This document shows, piece by piece, positions 1 to 8,621 of a DNA stretch of 64,000 bases (the stretch's first letter is position 1; every line of letters starts with the position of its first letter). The translations under genes and the position numbers were made by a program. The notes beneath the pieces are model-generated. The model had not been told where the DNA came from. It did not search any database and saw only the letters and a program-made list of their open reading frames with translations. The stretch spans positions 1 through 64,000 of the forward strand of contig JAUXUN010000034.1 of NCBI GenBank assembly GCA_030680855.1, given 5' to 3'. Source of the DNA: Aestuariivirga sp. Lineage in GTDB: Bacteria; Pseudomonadota; Alphaproteobacteria; Rhizobiales; Aestuariivirgaceae.

Positions 1-189
1 CATCTCCCAGCCAACTTGGGACCGTTGTGGCCTGACAACATGCGCTTTGCCCTTCGTCATTCAACCTTCCCCTGCAAATCAAATTAAGCAGACTCAAGTG
101 AATCACAAATCGAGCAAAACTGCTATTAATTCACAGCCTCGCACGCCGGGACCCAAGCTTTCAGCGGTCACACATACTCAAAGTCTGGG

Positions 190-207
190 CCCCGACTTCC
201 GTCGGGG
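190..207. repeat. Short perfect hairpin, probable piece of a dispersed intergenic repeat
   Basis: Seven-base arms CCCCGAC and GTCGGGG flank a TTCC loop and are followed by GTGACAG. This form is common in dispersed palindromic repeats of alphaproteobacterial intergenic DNA. There is no T-run, so it is not called as a terminator. The surrounding 1-255 holds no open frame that I can support. Confidence 0.4.
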
Positions 208-255
208 TGACAGACAATAAATGAGCTTTCGCCAGGGTGACGGTGTGGTTAGTTT

Positions 256-387
256 AGACCGCGTTCTTCTTGGCAACATTCCCCAGACGAAGAGCACGGC
301 GATGGCGCCCACAACGGCTCCGATGAAGCCAGCGCCTTCGCCAGGCGCATAAGAACTCAGGGCCTGGCCAAGGAAGGTGGCGACGAC
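256..387 (-). pseudogene. Remnant of a GlsB/YeaQ/YmgE-family small membrane protein (C-terminal part)
   Basis: Read on the minus strand from 387, one frame gives a Gly/Ala-rich membrane segment: ALSSYAPGEGAGFIGAVVGA, then IAVLFVWGMLPRR. This resembles the last transmembrane helix of transglycosylase-associated (GlsB/YeaQ/YmgE) proteins, which are about 80-90 residues long. A TAA lies directly upstream in the same frame (388-390), no start codon precedes the segment, and the frame runs on past the usual RR end. I read it as a decayed fragment. The match is from memory of the family pattern. Confidence 0.35.
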
Positions 388-591
388 TTATGTCGTCCGA
401 TTTGGGCATTTTGCGCAATGGGTGCGCGGTCGGCGGATAACCATAACAAAGCGTTAACAAAACGCCCCGGATTCCACGACTTCCCCACATGGCAGCCAGA
501 CTCGTTAGCCGTCTTGTCAACCATAGAAGCGCCAAGTTATTTCCGGCGCGAAGAATCAATGCTCAGATCATTTCAGATTGCGGAGAAAACC

Positions 592-1368
592 ATGAAAATT
601 TTACGTATTTCCTTGCTTGCGGCGGCGGCGCTGCTGGCGGCACCCCCTGCCCTTGCCGACCTCAAAATCGGCGTGGCGGCTGAACCCTATCCGCCCTTCA
701 CCGCCAAGGACGCCTCCGGCAGATGGGTGAGCTGGGAAATTGACCTGGTGGATGCGCTGTGCGCCGAGATGAAGGAGAAGTGCGAGATCGTCGAAACCGC
801 ATGGGACGGCATTATCCCCGCCCTCACCGCCAGCAAGATCGATGTGATCATCGCCTCCATGGCCAAGAACGCCAAGCGCCGCGAAGTGATCGACTTCTCC
901 GACACCTACTACACCTCGGCTGCCGTCATGATGGGCGCCAGGAACGGTGACATGGATTTCTCGCCCGGGCATCTGGCTGGAAAGATCATCGGTGTGCAAG
1001 TTTCAAGCATTCACGCCGCCTATGCGGAAAAATACTACGGCAAAACAGCAACGATCCAGACCTACCAGACCCAGGACGAAGTGAACCAGGATCTGGCGGC
1101 GGGCCGTCTTGACTATGTCCTGGCCAATGGCACGACGCTTGATGCCTTCTTGAAGTCGGCGCAAGGAGGCACCTTCGAAGCCAAGGGCGCGGTTCCCCTT
1201 GATGTCGAAATCATCGGCGAAGGTGCCGGCGCTGGAATCCGAAAGGGTGAAACGGCGCTTGCCGGCAAGCTGAATGCCGCACTCTCAACCCTCGCGGCAA
1301 GCGGAAAGCTTGATGAGATCTCAGCCAGGAACGGACTGACCGGACTGATCATCACGCCCAAGGAATAG
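592..1368 (+). CDS. Polar amino-acid-type ABC transporter substrate-binding protein (SBP family 3)
   Basis: A 258-residue periplasmic binding protein. The start at 592 is chosen because GGAG lies just upstream and the protein then begins with a standard Sec signal peptide (MKILRISLLAAAALLAAPPA, cleavage near ALA-D); an in-frame start at 418 would put 58 residues before it. Family-3 hallmarks are visible: an LKIGVAAEPYPPF first strand, a WDGIIPAL segment, and FSDTYYTSAAVMM, the usual F-S-D/x-Y-Y motif. The length is normal for the family. No permease or ATPase gene is adjacent, so it is an orphan here and its ligand cannot be read from context. Confidence 0.9.
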   Translation: MKILRISLLAAAALLAAPPALADLKIGVAAEPYPPFTAKDASGRWVSWEIDLVDALCAEMKEKCEIVETAWDGIIPALTASKIDVIIASMAKNAKRREVIDFSDTYYTSAAVMMGARNGDMDFSPGHLAGKIIGVQVSSIHAAYAEKYYGKTATIQTYQTQDEVNQDLAAGRLDYVLANGTTLDAFLKSAQGGTFEAKGAVPLDVEIIGEGAGAGIRKGETALAGKLNAALSTLAASGKLDEISARNGLTGLIITPKE

Positions 1369-1419
1369 AAGCCGCCGGGCCGTCCGGTCCGCAGGATCTG
1401 TTTTGATCGTGAATTTCGC

Positions 1420-1436
1420 CTGAACGGCCCGTTCAG
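1420..1436. promoter_or_regulatory. Perfect 8-bp-arm palindrome between the binding protein and the small exported protein
   Basis: CTGAACGG and CCGTTCAG flank a single C. It lies 78 bases ahead of the next gene's start at 1514 and lacks a T-run. It may be an operator, or the stem of a weak terminator for the preceding gene. Confidence 0.3.
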
Positions 1437-1513
1437 CGCCAGTTCCGTTTGGATGGTGCAGCCTCTCCTTAATTCAAGCGGCAATTGTGCCGCGGTAGCG
1501 AAGGAGAATTCAA

Positions 1514-1828
1514 ATGTTTGCGCATATCCGCTCATTCAAATTCGCCGCAGTCCTCGCTGCGGTAACCCTCTTCAGCAGCGCAGGCGTTGCCTCGGCTGCT
1601 GCCCCCTGCGGCAGTCACGATGCCGTGGCCAAGTCCCTCACCACCAAGTTCAAGGAAGCCCGCCGCATCATGGGCGTGGTGAACGCCCGGGCCGTGATGG
1701 AAATCTTCATGTCGCCGCAAGGCACCTGGACTGTCGTGGTCACCGACACCAGGGGCGTGGCCTGCATCATCGCCACCGGCCAGGACTGGCAGGAAGTTCC
1801 AATTGAAATGGCGGGGCTTGAGAGCTGA
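1514..1828 (+). CDS. Small exported protein of unknown function
   Basis: 104 residues with a clear Sec signal peptide (positively charged start, then an Ala/Val/Leu-rich core ending near ASAAA at about residue 28). AAGGAG lies a few bases before the ATG. The mature part is about 75 residues with two cysteines, one near each end (PCGSHDA and GVACIIATG), which could form a disulfide. The end includes a segment reading WTVVVTDTRGVACIIATGQDW. I do not recognise the family with certainty; similar short secreted proteins are common in Hyphomicrobiales. It follows the binding-protein gene on the same strand after 145 bases. Confidence 0.75.
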   Translation: MFAHIRSFKFAAVLAAVTLFSSAGVASAAAPCGSHDAVAKSLTTKFKEARRIMGVVNARAVMEIFMSPQGTWTVVVTDTRGVACIIATGQDWQEVPIEMAGLES

Positions 1829-1946
1829 CGATTACGGACTGAAGCCATAAGCCTCCGTCACCTTCTACGGCCAGACAGGGCACTCCCGTCGTTGCCAAAA
1901 TGGAACGCCGGCAATGCATTGCTGCTCCGCCGGCGCAAACATTCGA

Positions 1947-3551
1947 TTACACGAACCACCAGCGCTCGGCGATCCGCTGGCCATCCAGTTGCCAGTTGCT
2001 GGCAACATCGCCATGGCCGAGGGTCTTCTGATGGGCCTCGACATAGGAGTTGAAGATGAGGTTGATCAGGCCGCCATCGTCATGCAGCAGCTGCTGCATC
2101 TCGGCATACATGGCGGCGCGTTTCGGCTCATCGGTTTCAGAGCGCGCCGCAACCAGCAGCTCGTTGAAACGCGGGTTTTTCCAGAACGTGTCGTTCCACG
2201 CGGCACCGGCCGCATAGGCCGTGGTAAACATCCAGTCGCAGGTCGGCCTGCCGCTCCAGTAGGACGCGACAAAGGGCTTCTGCAGCCAGACATTGTCCCA
2301 ATAGCCGTCGTCAGGAGCCCGCGTGACTTTCAGGTTGAGGCCCGCTGCCCTGGCGCTCTCCTGCCAGATCAGGGCTGAATCGACCGCGCCTGAGAAAGCC
2401 GCATCGGCAACATGGAGCTCGATCTCGACATTTTCCATGCCAGCTTTCTTGAGCAGCTCCTTGACCTTACCCGGGTCATAAACATGTTTCGGCTCCGGAT
2501 CGATGCCGAACTTCACGCTGAGCGGGATCGGATTGTCGTTGCCGGCGGTGCCATGCCCGAAGAAGACGTTCTGGACGATCTTCTCACGGTCAATCGAGTA
2601 TTTGAGAGCCGAGCGCACATCGAGATTGTTGAATGGAGCAGCTTCGACGTTCATCACGAAAACGTTGTGGCCATAGCCCGTCAACTCGGTGACATTGAGG
2701 TTGGGATCCTGCTTGAGAAGGTCGAGGGTCTTCAGGTCGCAGCGGTCCATGTAGTGGATTTCACCGGCGGTCAGCGCGTTGGTCCGCGCCGTGGAGTCCT
2801 TGATCGCCAGGCACTCGACCGCATCGAACCAGGCCCTGCCCTCCTTGTAGTAGTTGGGATATTTCTTGAATGTGGCGATCACGCCGGGCTCGAACTTTTC
2901 AAGCGTGTAGCCGCCGGTGCGGATGCCCGACTGCCAGTCAACCGAGCCGTCATCATTCTTCGGCATGATCGGCATGTGATAGTCGGACACCGTGTAGGGG
3001 AAATCCGCGTTGCCGCCGTCAAGCTCGAAGATCACCGTGTCGGCCCCGTCAGCCTTGACTTCCTTGACTGACGTCAACAGGGACTTTGCCGCTGATTTAG
3101 AATTTTCGCCGCGGTGATGCATGATGGAGGCCACGACATCTTCGGCCGTGATGTCCTTGCCATTGTGGAAGGTGGCGCCCTTGCGCAGCTTGAACACCCA
3201 TTTCGCCGCGCCTTTGTCCGGCTCGAAACTTTCGGCGACGTCCGGAATGACCGAACCCGTGTGGTCCATCTCGGTCAGGCTGCTGGACAGGGTTCCCCAA
3301 AGGGCCGTGCCGGTGAACTGGTCGGGATAGAGGCCCGGGTCCATCGAGTCCGTTGTCGCGCCATGGCCAATGCCGATCTTGAAGGTGCCGCCCTTCTTGG
3401 GTTCGGCACGGGCCGCCGTGACGAACAGCTTGTCAGCCGCAACGGCGGTAACACCCGTTGCCACAGCCAGTTGAACGAAGTCACGCCGTGACATCCGCCC
3501 CTTTGAAACAAGCTTCTTGGCCTGTTCCAGTGTTTTGTTGAATTCAGTCAT
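1947..3551 (-). CDS. Peptide/nickel-type ABC transporter substrate-binding protein (SBP family 5), Tat-exported
   Basis: 534 residues. The start at 3551 has GGGAG 8 bases upstream; a start at 3578 in the same frame has no comparable ribosome site. The N-terminus carries a twin-arginine signal (MSRRDFVQLAVATGVTAVAA) instead of a Sec signal. The body shows the family-5 pattern: KGGTFKIGIG at the mature start, DVAESFEPDKGAAKWVFKLR, GATFHNGKDITAEDVVASI and, later, FNNLDVRSALKYSIDREKIV. The family binds di/oligopeptides, sugars or metals for dipeptide-type ABC transporters. No permease lies nearby; upstream on the same strand is an amidohydrolase gene, with a terminator-like hairpin between them. 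Confidence 0.92.
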   Translation of the reverse strand: MTEFNKTLEQAKKLVSKGRMSRRDFVQLAVATGVTAVAADKLFVTAARAEPKKGGTFKIGIGHGATTDSMDPGLYPDQFTGTALWGTLSSSLTEMDHTGSVIPDVAESFEPDKGAAKWVFKLRKGATFHNGKDITAEDVVASIMHHRGENSKSAAKSLLTSVKEVKADGADTVIFELDGGNADFPYTVSDYHMPIMPKNDDGSVDWQSGIRTGGYTLEKFEPGVIATFKKYPNYYKEGRAWFDAVECLAIKDSTARTNALTAGEIHYMDRCDLKTLDLLKQDPNLNVTELTGYGHNVFVMNVEAAPFNNLDVRSALKYSIDREKIVQNVFFGHGTAGNDNPIPLSVKFGIDPEPKHVYDPGKVKELLKKAGMENVEIELHVADAAFSGAVDSALIWQESARAAGLNLKVTRAPDDGYWDNVWLQKPFVASYWSGRPTCDWMFTTAYAAGAAWNDTFWKNPRFNELLVAARSETDEPKRAAMYAEMQQLLHDDGGLINLIFNSYVEAHQKTLGHGDVASNWQLDGQRIAERWWFV

Positions 3552-3604
3552 TGTTTTGTCTCCCTGGTGCCCGATCATTCCGTCGGTGCCGGCAAATTAA
3601 AGCC

Positions 3605-3641
3605 AAAAAAGCCCGGTGCACAAATGATCTTTTGATGCACC
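3605..3641 (-). terminator. Terminator-like hairpin with T-run after the amidohydrolase gene
   Basis: On the minus strand GGTGCA and TGCACC (plus-strand 3636-3641 and 3615-3620) pair, extended by an AAA/TTT inner stem with a bulge. A GGGC and then six T (plus-strand A at 3605-3610) follow. It lies 11 bases past the amidohydrolase stop at 3652 and before the family-5 binding protein. Confidence 0.45.
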
Positions 3642-3651
3642 CCGAAAGGGA

Positions 3652-4794
3652 TCAGGCGGAATGCCACCACTTTCCGCCCAGAACCACGCCGCGCACATTG
3701 ATTTTCCGCTCGCCCGTAAGCTTCTCGCCCACCGTATCGACATACTCGAACTGGCCTTCGTCGAGGCTGAGAATGGCGGCGTCTCCCACCGCTCCCGGCC
3801 TTAAACTGCCAAGCTCCGGGCGGGAAAGCGCCAATGCCGCATTCTGGGTGGAAGCCCGGATTACCTCGGAAAACGGCATTCCCAGATGGAGAAATTTGGA
3901 CAGGGTCGTCACCTGGTCGAAGGCCGGGCCATTGATGCAAAGGGCATGGACATCAGACGAGATGGTGTCGGGATAAAACCCGTTCTCCAGCATGATGCGG
4001 GCCACCTTGAACGAAAATGACCCCATGCCATGGCCCACGTCGAAGAACACCCCGCGCTGGCGTGCCGCAAGCACCTCCGGGCGCACGTGGCCGTCGCTTG
4101 TCGTGGGCGTATTGGGAAAAGGCCGGAAGCAGTGGGTGAGCACATCGCCCTTGCGCAGCCGCTCCACCACCTGCGGGTAGGAAGGCGGCGGGTCGTCAAT
4201 ATGAACCATCATCGGCATGCCAGCCTCTTCGGCCACCTGCAGGGCATATTCAAACGGAACCATGCCGTGGATGCCGGAAGCCCAGCGCCCGAGCCGGACC
4301 TTGATGCCGACAATCAGGTCCCGGTTGGCGGTTGCCACCTCGACCGCCGTTTCCGGATCCATCAGGCGCAGCTCTTCGCTTTCGCCCACCATGATGCGGC
4401 TGGAAAAGCCGAAAATCCCAGCGTGCGAAATATGGAGATAGGCCAGAATCCTGACCGCTGACGGCTCGATCACATGCTTGCGGAAACCGGCAAAATTTCC
4501 CGGCCCCGCCGATCCCGTATCAATCGCCGTGGTGACTGCGCTTTTGCGGCAGAAATCCTCCGCATCAATGCCAAGCGAGGTGCCGCCCCAATAGACATGG
4601 GTATGCATGTCGATGAGGCCGGGAGTGACGATAAGGCCCGAAACATCGCGCGCCTCGGCGCCCGCCGGAACCGCAATGGTTTTCGCAACGGCCGCCACCT
4701 TTCCCGCCTGAAAGGCAACATCCATCTTCGCGTCGATGCTCTGCCCCGGATCGACAACATGCCCGCCCTTCAAAACCAGGTCATACGCCGCCAT
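3652..4794 (-). CDS. Amidohydrolase/deacetylase-family metal-dependent hydrolase
   Basis: 380 residues of the amidohydrolase superfamily, near the AHA_3915/EF_0837 'amidohydrolase/deacetylase' group. Metal-site motifs are in place: GLIDMHTHVYWGG near residue 60 (HxH), GIKVR near 165 (the lysine that would be carboxylated), MMVHID near 196, THCF near 220 and SSDVHA near 280. The N-terminal LVLKGGHVVDPGQ and C-terminal GDAAILSLDEG strands form the usual composite beta domain. The substrate is not evident; the family acts on cyclic amides and N-acyl amino acids. It lies upstream of a family-5 binding protein on the same strand, so a link to uptake of a cyclic amide or peptide is possible but unproven. 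Confidence 0.88.
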   Translation of the reverse strand: MAAYDLVLKGGHVVDPGQSIDAKMDVAFQAGKVAAVAKTIAVPAGAEARDVSGLIVTPGLIDMHTHVYWGGTSLGIDAEDFCRKSAVTTAIDTGSAGPGNFAGFRKHVIEPSAVRILAYLHISHAGIFGFSSRIMVGESEELRLMDPETAVEVATANRDLIVGIKVRLGRWASGIHGMVPFEYALQVAEEAGMPMMVHIDDPPPSYPQVVERLRKGDVLTHCFRPFPNTPTTSDGHVRPEVLAARQRGVFFDVGHGMGSFSFKVARIMLENGFYPDTISSDVHALCINGPAFDQVTTLSKFLHLGMPFSEVIRASTQNAALALSRPELGSLRPGAVGDAAILSLDEGQFEYVDTVGEKLTGERKINVRGVVLGGKWWHSA

Positions 4795-4855
4795 GCCGCC
4801 TCCAACTGCTCATGCCGCAACTGGAGACGATTGCCCGGATGATGTCAATTCCGGC

Positions 4856-5449
4856 TTAGGGTGTGATTTTCTGCTGTGGCGAGATGGCACGGACCCGCAC
4901 GGATTTGCGCCGTTGCTTGAACCGGTCAACCGACAGCCGCACGATGAAATAGCAGGCTGCGGCGCAGGCCAGTCCAAGCAGGGTTCCGCCGATGAGCATC
5001 GGGAGGAAAACGGGCTCGATCCGCTGAAAAAGCTTCTCGGCAAAGTCCATCAACCCGGCGTTGACGGCACTTTCCGGAGCCGCCGGAAGGTCGAGAACCA
5101 CTTCCGCCTTCGCTTCGCGCCCAAGAAGTGCAGCACCTACGTTGTAGGTCGACAGCCAGATGAAGGGAAACGTCAGCGGATTGCCAACAGCAGTGCCAAT
5201 GGCCGACGCCAGGATGCTGGCGCGGAGCGCAAAGGCGATAAGCCCGGCCAGAATGAAGTGAAGGCCGATAAAAGGCGTAAAAGACGCAAAGGAGCCTACC
5301 GCGAAACCAAGTGCAATCGCATGCGGGCTTGCCTTAAGCCGCGCCATCCGGTGCACAACATAGCGCCATGCCCGGCTCAGGCCCATCTTGGGCCAAATCA
5401 CGTTCCGTACCTTTAACCAAAATCCTGGCGACTTCCGGCGTAAAAACAT
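4856..5449 (-). CDS. DUF2062-domain membrane protein
   Basis: 197 residues from the ATG at 5449, which fits the typical family N-terminus MFLRRKSP followed by a WxxR-rich stretch. The same frame is open to 5560, but that would overlap the exchanger gene by 83 bases. The DUF2062 signature is clear: ASPHAIALGFAVGSFASFTP, then a membrane segment, then GTAVGNPLTFPFIW. A second hydrophobic segment lies near the end (FLPMLIGGTLLGLACAAACY), before a basic tail. The function of the family is unknown; it is an inner-membrane protein. It follows the exchanger gene on the same strand with a 28-base gap. Confidence 0.9.
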   Translation of the reverse strand: MFLRRKSPGFWLKVRNVIWPKMGLSRAWRYVVHRMARLKASPHAIALGFAVGSFASFTPFIGLHFILAGLIAFALRASILASAIGTAVGNPLTFPFIWLSTYNVGAALLGREAKAEVVLDLPAAPESAVNAGLMDFAEKLFQRIEPVFLPMLIGGTLLGLACAAACYFIVRLSVDRFKQRRKSVRVRAISPQQKITP

Positions 5450-5477
5450 CCCGTCCACTACAATCCAAAAAAAACTG

Positions 5478-6494
5478 CTAATGCCCATGTAGGTATAAAA
5501 CATAGGAATTAAATAAATAAACCGTGAAAATCGCAAGGCTGGCCCACCCCACGGTGCCAAATATCCGCGATCGGGGCCCGTATTGCAAGCCGATGACCGC
5601 GATGCCCGTCATGATCATCGCCGAGACCGCCGAGACGGCGTGGGCTGGCGACACGTTGGCCAGGAGCGGTCCGGGCAGGTAGAGCCCATCCTCGATGGCC
5701 AGAATCAGCATATTGAACAGGTTGCTGCCGAGAAGCGCTGCAACCGCCATATTCAGGGCCCCCAAGCGCACGGCCGCGATGGTCACCACGAGTTCCGGCA
5801 ATGACGTGGCGCCGGCGACAAAGAGGGTGCCGACAAAGGTGCGGTTCCAGCCCATGATGTCCGCTATGGCGCCCCCGGCATATGGCAGGGCGACACCCGC
5901 GACGGCAATAGCGGCGCCGGCGGCGGCATAACGGCGAACCGCCATGGCGAGCGTCACGTCCGGATGGCGGCGCGCCACCTCTTCGCTGAACTGTTCACGG
6001 TTGTCACGCTCGTAGACGAATACGGTGCGCATCGCGCCGACATAGAGCAGCAGCATGATCGGCGTCGAAATCCCGATATGCCACAGCCTTAGCCCGCCCC
6101 CGTTCTGCTCGACAAGGATGGTCAACGCGGCAAAGCCGATCAGCACAATTCCAAAACCGCCGGAAATGATGTGCCCCCGGTTGGCGCGGCGATAAAACGG
6201 CTCGCCGCGCAACATGAAATCGACCACAATCAGGATGGCCAGATTGAAGACGCAGCTGCCCAGCGCATTGCCGACTGCGATGTCCGGCAGGTTCCAGACG
6301 GCCACCGCGCTGACCCCGGTCACCAGCTCCGGCAGCGTTGTGACGGCAGCGATCAGGACCAGCCCGACCCAGCCGCCAGAGAGATTTGTTTTCTCGGCGA
6401 TGATGTCGCCGTTGCGCGACACATAAGGGCCCGCCGCGGCAATCACTGCGGCTACCGCTATGAACATGGCCCAGTAGGTCAGCGCCTCAGACAT
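5478..6494 (-). CDS. Sodium/calcium exchanger-family (CaCA) membrane protein
   Basis: 338 residues with two inverted alpha-repeats, the core of Ca2+/cation antiporters. The first holds VTTLPELVTGVSAVA followed by AVGNALGSCVFNLAIL. The second holds GATSLPELVVTIAAVR, then ALNMAVAALLGSNLFNMLIL. The paired acidic residues (E in LPEL) and the GN/GS plus N residues expected for ion binding are all present. Between the repeats is a loop of charged residues (YERDNREQFSEEVARRHPD). About ten hydrophobic segments are seen. The ion specificity (Ca2+ against Na+ or H+) cannot be read from sequence. Confidence 0.92.
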   Translation of the reverse strand: MSEALTYWAMFIAVAAVIAAAGPYVSRNGDIIAEKTNLSGGWVGLVLIAAVTTLPELVTGVSAVAVWNLPDIAVGNALGSCVFNLAILIVVDFMLRGEPFYRRANRGHIISGGFGIVLIGFAALTILVEQNGGGLRLWHIGISTPIMLLLYVGAMRTVFVYERDNREQFSEEVARRHPDVTLAMAVRRYAAAGAAIAVAGVALPYAGGAIADIMGWNRTFVGTLFVAGATSLPELVVTIAAVRLGALNMAVAALLGSNLFNMLILAIEDGLYLPGPLLANVSPAHAVSAVSAMIMTGIAVIGLQYGPRSRIFGTVGWASLAIFTVYLFNSYVLYLHGH

Positions 6495-6847
6495 CGCCAG
6501 TCATTCACACCGCCCGCTCATCTGCCATTAGAATTTGAGTTTCCCCGTTATTGATTTACTTTGGTGCGCCAATGGCCACTGAAAGGTGACCATCGAGCTT
6601 TGCGGCCGACCCAATTGCCGTCTTCATAGCACCCAGTGGCTTTGGCGAAGCGATATCGGGAGCGATGATGCCATGGAAGATTGGAAATAGCATGCTTTGG
6701 GTCCCTCTTGTATACTGGCCGACACCTACAATGACCTTCTGGAGGTTATATTGACATGGATCAACCGGGGCAATGAAGCTGCGCTGGGCCGGCAGGTTCC
6801 ATCAAGATCAGTCCCGCGCCATTTGATTTTCATTTGAGTACTGGATC
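6495..6847. other. Intergenic stretch without a supportable gene
   Basis: 353 bases between the exchanger's start and the next plus-strand gene. On the minus strand one frame is open for about 85 codons, ending with a TAA near 6550, but it has no upstream ATG/GTG/TTG with a ribosome site and matches nothing I recognise. No hairpin with a T-run and no obvious promoter pair was found. It may be decayed coding DNA. Confidence 0.4.
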
Positions 6848-7465
6848 ATGCGAACTGCAATTGCCGTCCTGAGCCTGGGCTTGGCCTTTGCAACGAGCGT
6901 TGCCTCGGTCGGTGAAAGCCAATGGACCAACCGCGACTATGTGAATTTCTATTTCCGCCACTACAACGGGCACGTGCCGCTGCCACATTTGCGCAACGAG
7001 GCGCAAGGAGCCCTGTTCAACCACCTCATCGATCCCGGCAACATCACCCGCATTGAACAGGCGCCGGTTTCGGATGGCGAGAAGCTCCGCCAGTTGCGCA
7101 TCATTCTGGCCGTGCTTGGCGCCTGCCGCGCCGCCTATAATGTGGCGGTGATTGTCGGCGAGCCGCTTCAGCAGGAATTGACCTTGGTGCAGGTCCATAC
7201 GCTGGAGGTCGCCGCGGCTGTTGCAAAGCTGGTGCGCCTGTCACACGCTGACGAAGGCTCGTCCACCGCCTGGGCCACGCTGGTTGAGGGTGTTATTGAA
7301 TCGGTTGGCGACAGCAAACTTTATTCATCCGCCCAGCGCACCCTCATGTCCGGCGCCATTACCCTGCACTATCCAGTCATTGCCGCGGTTCTTCAGGAAG
7401 ACGAGCGCCTCCGCCTGGATGAAGCGCTCAGGCTGATGAAGCAGGCGCTCCCGGCCGCACCATGA
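6848..7465 (+). CDS. Exported protein of unknown function
   Basis: 205 residues with a signal peptide at the start (MRTAIAVLSLGLAFATSVAS). The rest is largely helical, with repeated Ala/Leu-rich segments and one cysteine (LGACRAAYNVAV). I see no catalytic motif and do not recognise a family. No strong ribosome site precedes the ATG. The 3' end overlaps the convergent MFS transporter gene by 38 bases, which argues for true coding on at least one strand; the MFS call is certain, so this one is the weaker of the two. Confidence 0.6.
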   Translation: MRTAIAVLSLGLAFATSVASVGESQWTNRDYVNFYFRHYNGHVPLPHLRNEAQGALFNHLIDPGNITRIEQAPVSDGEKLRQLRIILAVLGACRAAYNVAVIVGEPLQQELTLVQVHTLEVAAAVAKLVRLSHADEGSSTAWATLVEGVIESVGDSKLYSSAQRTLMSGAITLHYPVIAAVLQEDERLRLDEALRLMKQALPAAP

Positions 7466-8621
7466 GTGCGCCAATAAAGGCCAGCGCCGACAGGGCCGCC
7501 CCGGCGAAAAGAACCCAGATCACCTGGTCATAGCCGCCCATAAGCGACCACAGCACAGCAAGCGCGAACGGCGTTGCCGCCTGGATCGCGAAATTGATGC
7601 CGGCGAATGTTCCCTGCAGCGCGCCATAGCCTTCCCGACCCAGGAATTCAGGTCCCGCCGTGGCCTGCACGATGGTTTTGATGCCCATGCCACCGCCGTA
7701 AAATATGGCAAACCAGTAGAGCAGCGGCGAGCCGGGCGTGGCCAGCATGAGCAGCACAAGGCCCAACACCGGAAGGGAGGTTCCCACAATGCCTGCTAGC
7801 CTGACATCGATGCGCTTCTCAAGCGCGAAAACCACGATACGCCCGATGACCTGAAACGGCCCGACCAGAGCATAGGCCGCGATGATCATGGGCAGCGCAA
7901 AGCCGCGCTCCGTGAGCAGCGGAATGATGTGGAAGGTGAGGCCCGTGAACATGAAGGCGTGGGCCCCGTAGCTCAGCGCCAGCAGCCAGAACACCGGCGT
8001 GGCCAACGCCTTGCGCACCCGGCCCTTGGGCACGCTTGCCTTGGCGATGATTGCCGGCGTGCTGGATTGTCCAAGCACAGTCCAGTGAAGAATAATCCCG
8101 AAGGGGATTTGGATTGCCGCGAGAACCATGAGGGCCCGCCGCCAGTCCGAAACGTCAACTAGGAATTGCGTGAGCGGAATGAAGGCCGTGCTGGCAAGGC
8201 CGCCAAGAAGTGTGATGGTGATGATGCCGCGCCGGTAGTCTTCCTTCAGTTCCCGCGCCATCACAGCAAACACAGGCTCATAAAGAACCGTTGAAAACAC
8301 CACCCCCATGGCAATCCACACGGCATAGAGCTGCCAGAGTTCGGTGACCTGCGACCAGGCCACGAGCAGCAAGGCGGCGGCCGTTGAACCCGCCGTCATC
8401 AGCATCCGCCCGCCATAAATGTCGATGGCGCGGCCCGCAAAGAATGAGGCAAAACCCGTAGCGGCAAGTCCCGCCGACAACGCGCCATTGATCGCGGGGC
8501 TGGACCAGCCCATTTCCGCCGCCATCGGCCCGGCGATCACCGCGAAGGCATAATAGAGGGAACCCCAGGAAACCAATTGCGCAAATGCAAGGGGCAATAC
8601 AAAGCCCCAGCGGAATGTCAT
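7428..8621 (-). CDS. MFS transporter of the arsenic-type operon
   Basis: 397 residues, about 12 hydrophobic helices, major facilitator superfamily. The start at 8621 is coupled to the upstream monooxygenase by a one-base overlap (TGATG). MFS marks include FAGRAIDIYGGRMLM in the loop between helices 2 and 3. Its place in an operon with ArsR and a flavin monooxygenase suggests export of an arsenical or of the monooxygenase product; MFS pumps such as ArsK and ArsJ fill this role elsewhere. I cannot tell which substrate applies here. The same frame runs a little upstream to 8645, inside the monooxygenase gene. Confidence 0.88.
   Translation of the reverse strand: MTFRWGFVLPLAFAQLVSWGSLYYAFAVIAGPMAAEMGWSSPAINGALSAGLAATGFASFFAGRAIDIYGGRMLMTAGSTAAALLLVAWSQVTELWQLYAVWIAMGVVFSTVLYEPVFAVMARELKEDYRRGIITITLLGGLASTAFIPLTQFLVDVSDWRRALMVLAAIQIPFGIILHWTVLGQSSTPAIIAKASVPKGRVRKALATPVFWLLALSYGAHAFMFTGLTFHIIPLLTERGFALPMIIAAYALVGPFQVIGRIVVFALEKRIDVRLAGIVGTSLPVLGLVLLMLATPGSPLLYWFAIFYGGGMGIKTIVQATAGPEFLGREGYGALQGTFAGINFAIQAATPFALAVLWSLMGGYDQVIWVLFAGAALSALAFIGALMVRPGAPASSA

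Noticed and set aside
418-591. Extended N-terminus of the family-3 binding protein starting at 418
   Set aside because: The region has no ribosome site and would put 58 residues before a clear signal peptide; GGAG and the signal start agree on 592.
2412-3071. Long plus-strand open frame of about 219 codons opposite the family-5 binding protein gene
   Set aside because: It lies wholly within a well-supported gene on the other strand, and its product has no recognisable fold or ribosome site. In GC-rich DNA, frames opposite real genes are often open.
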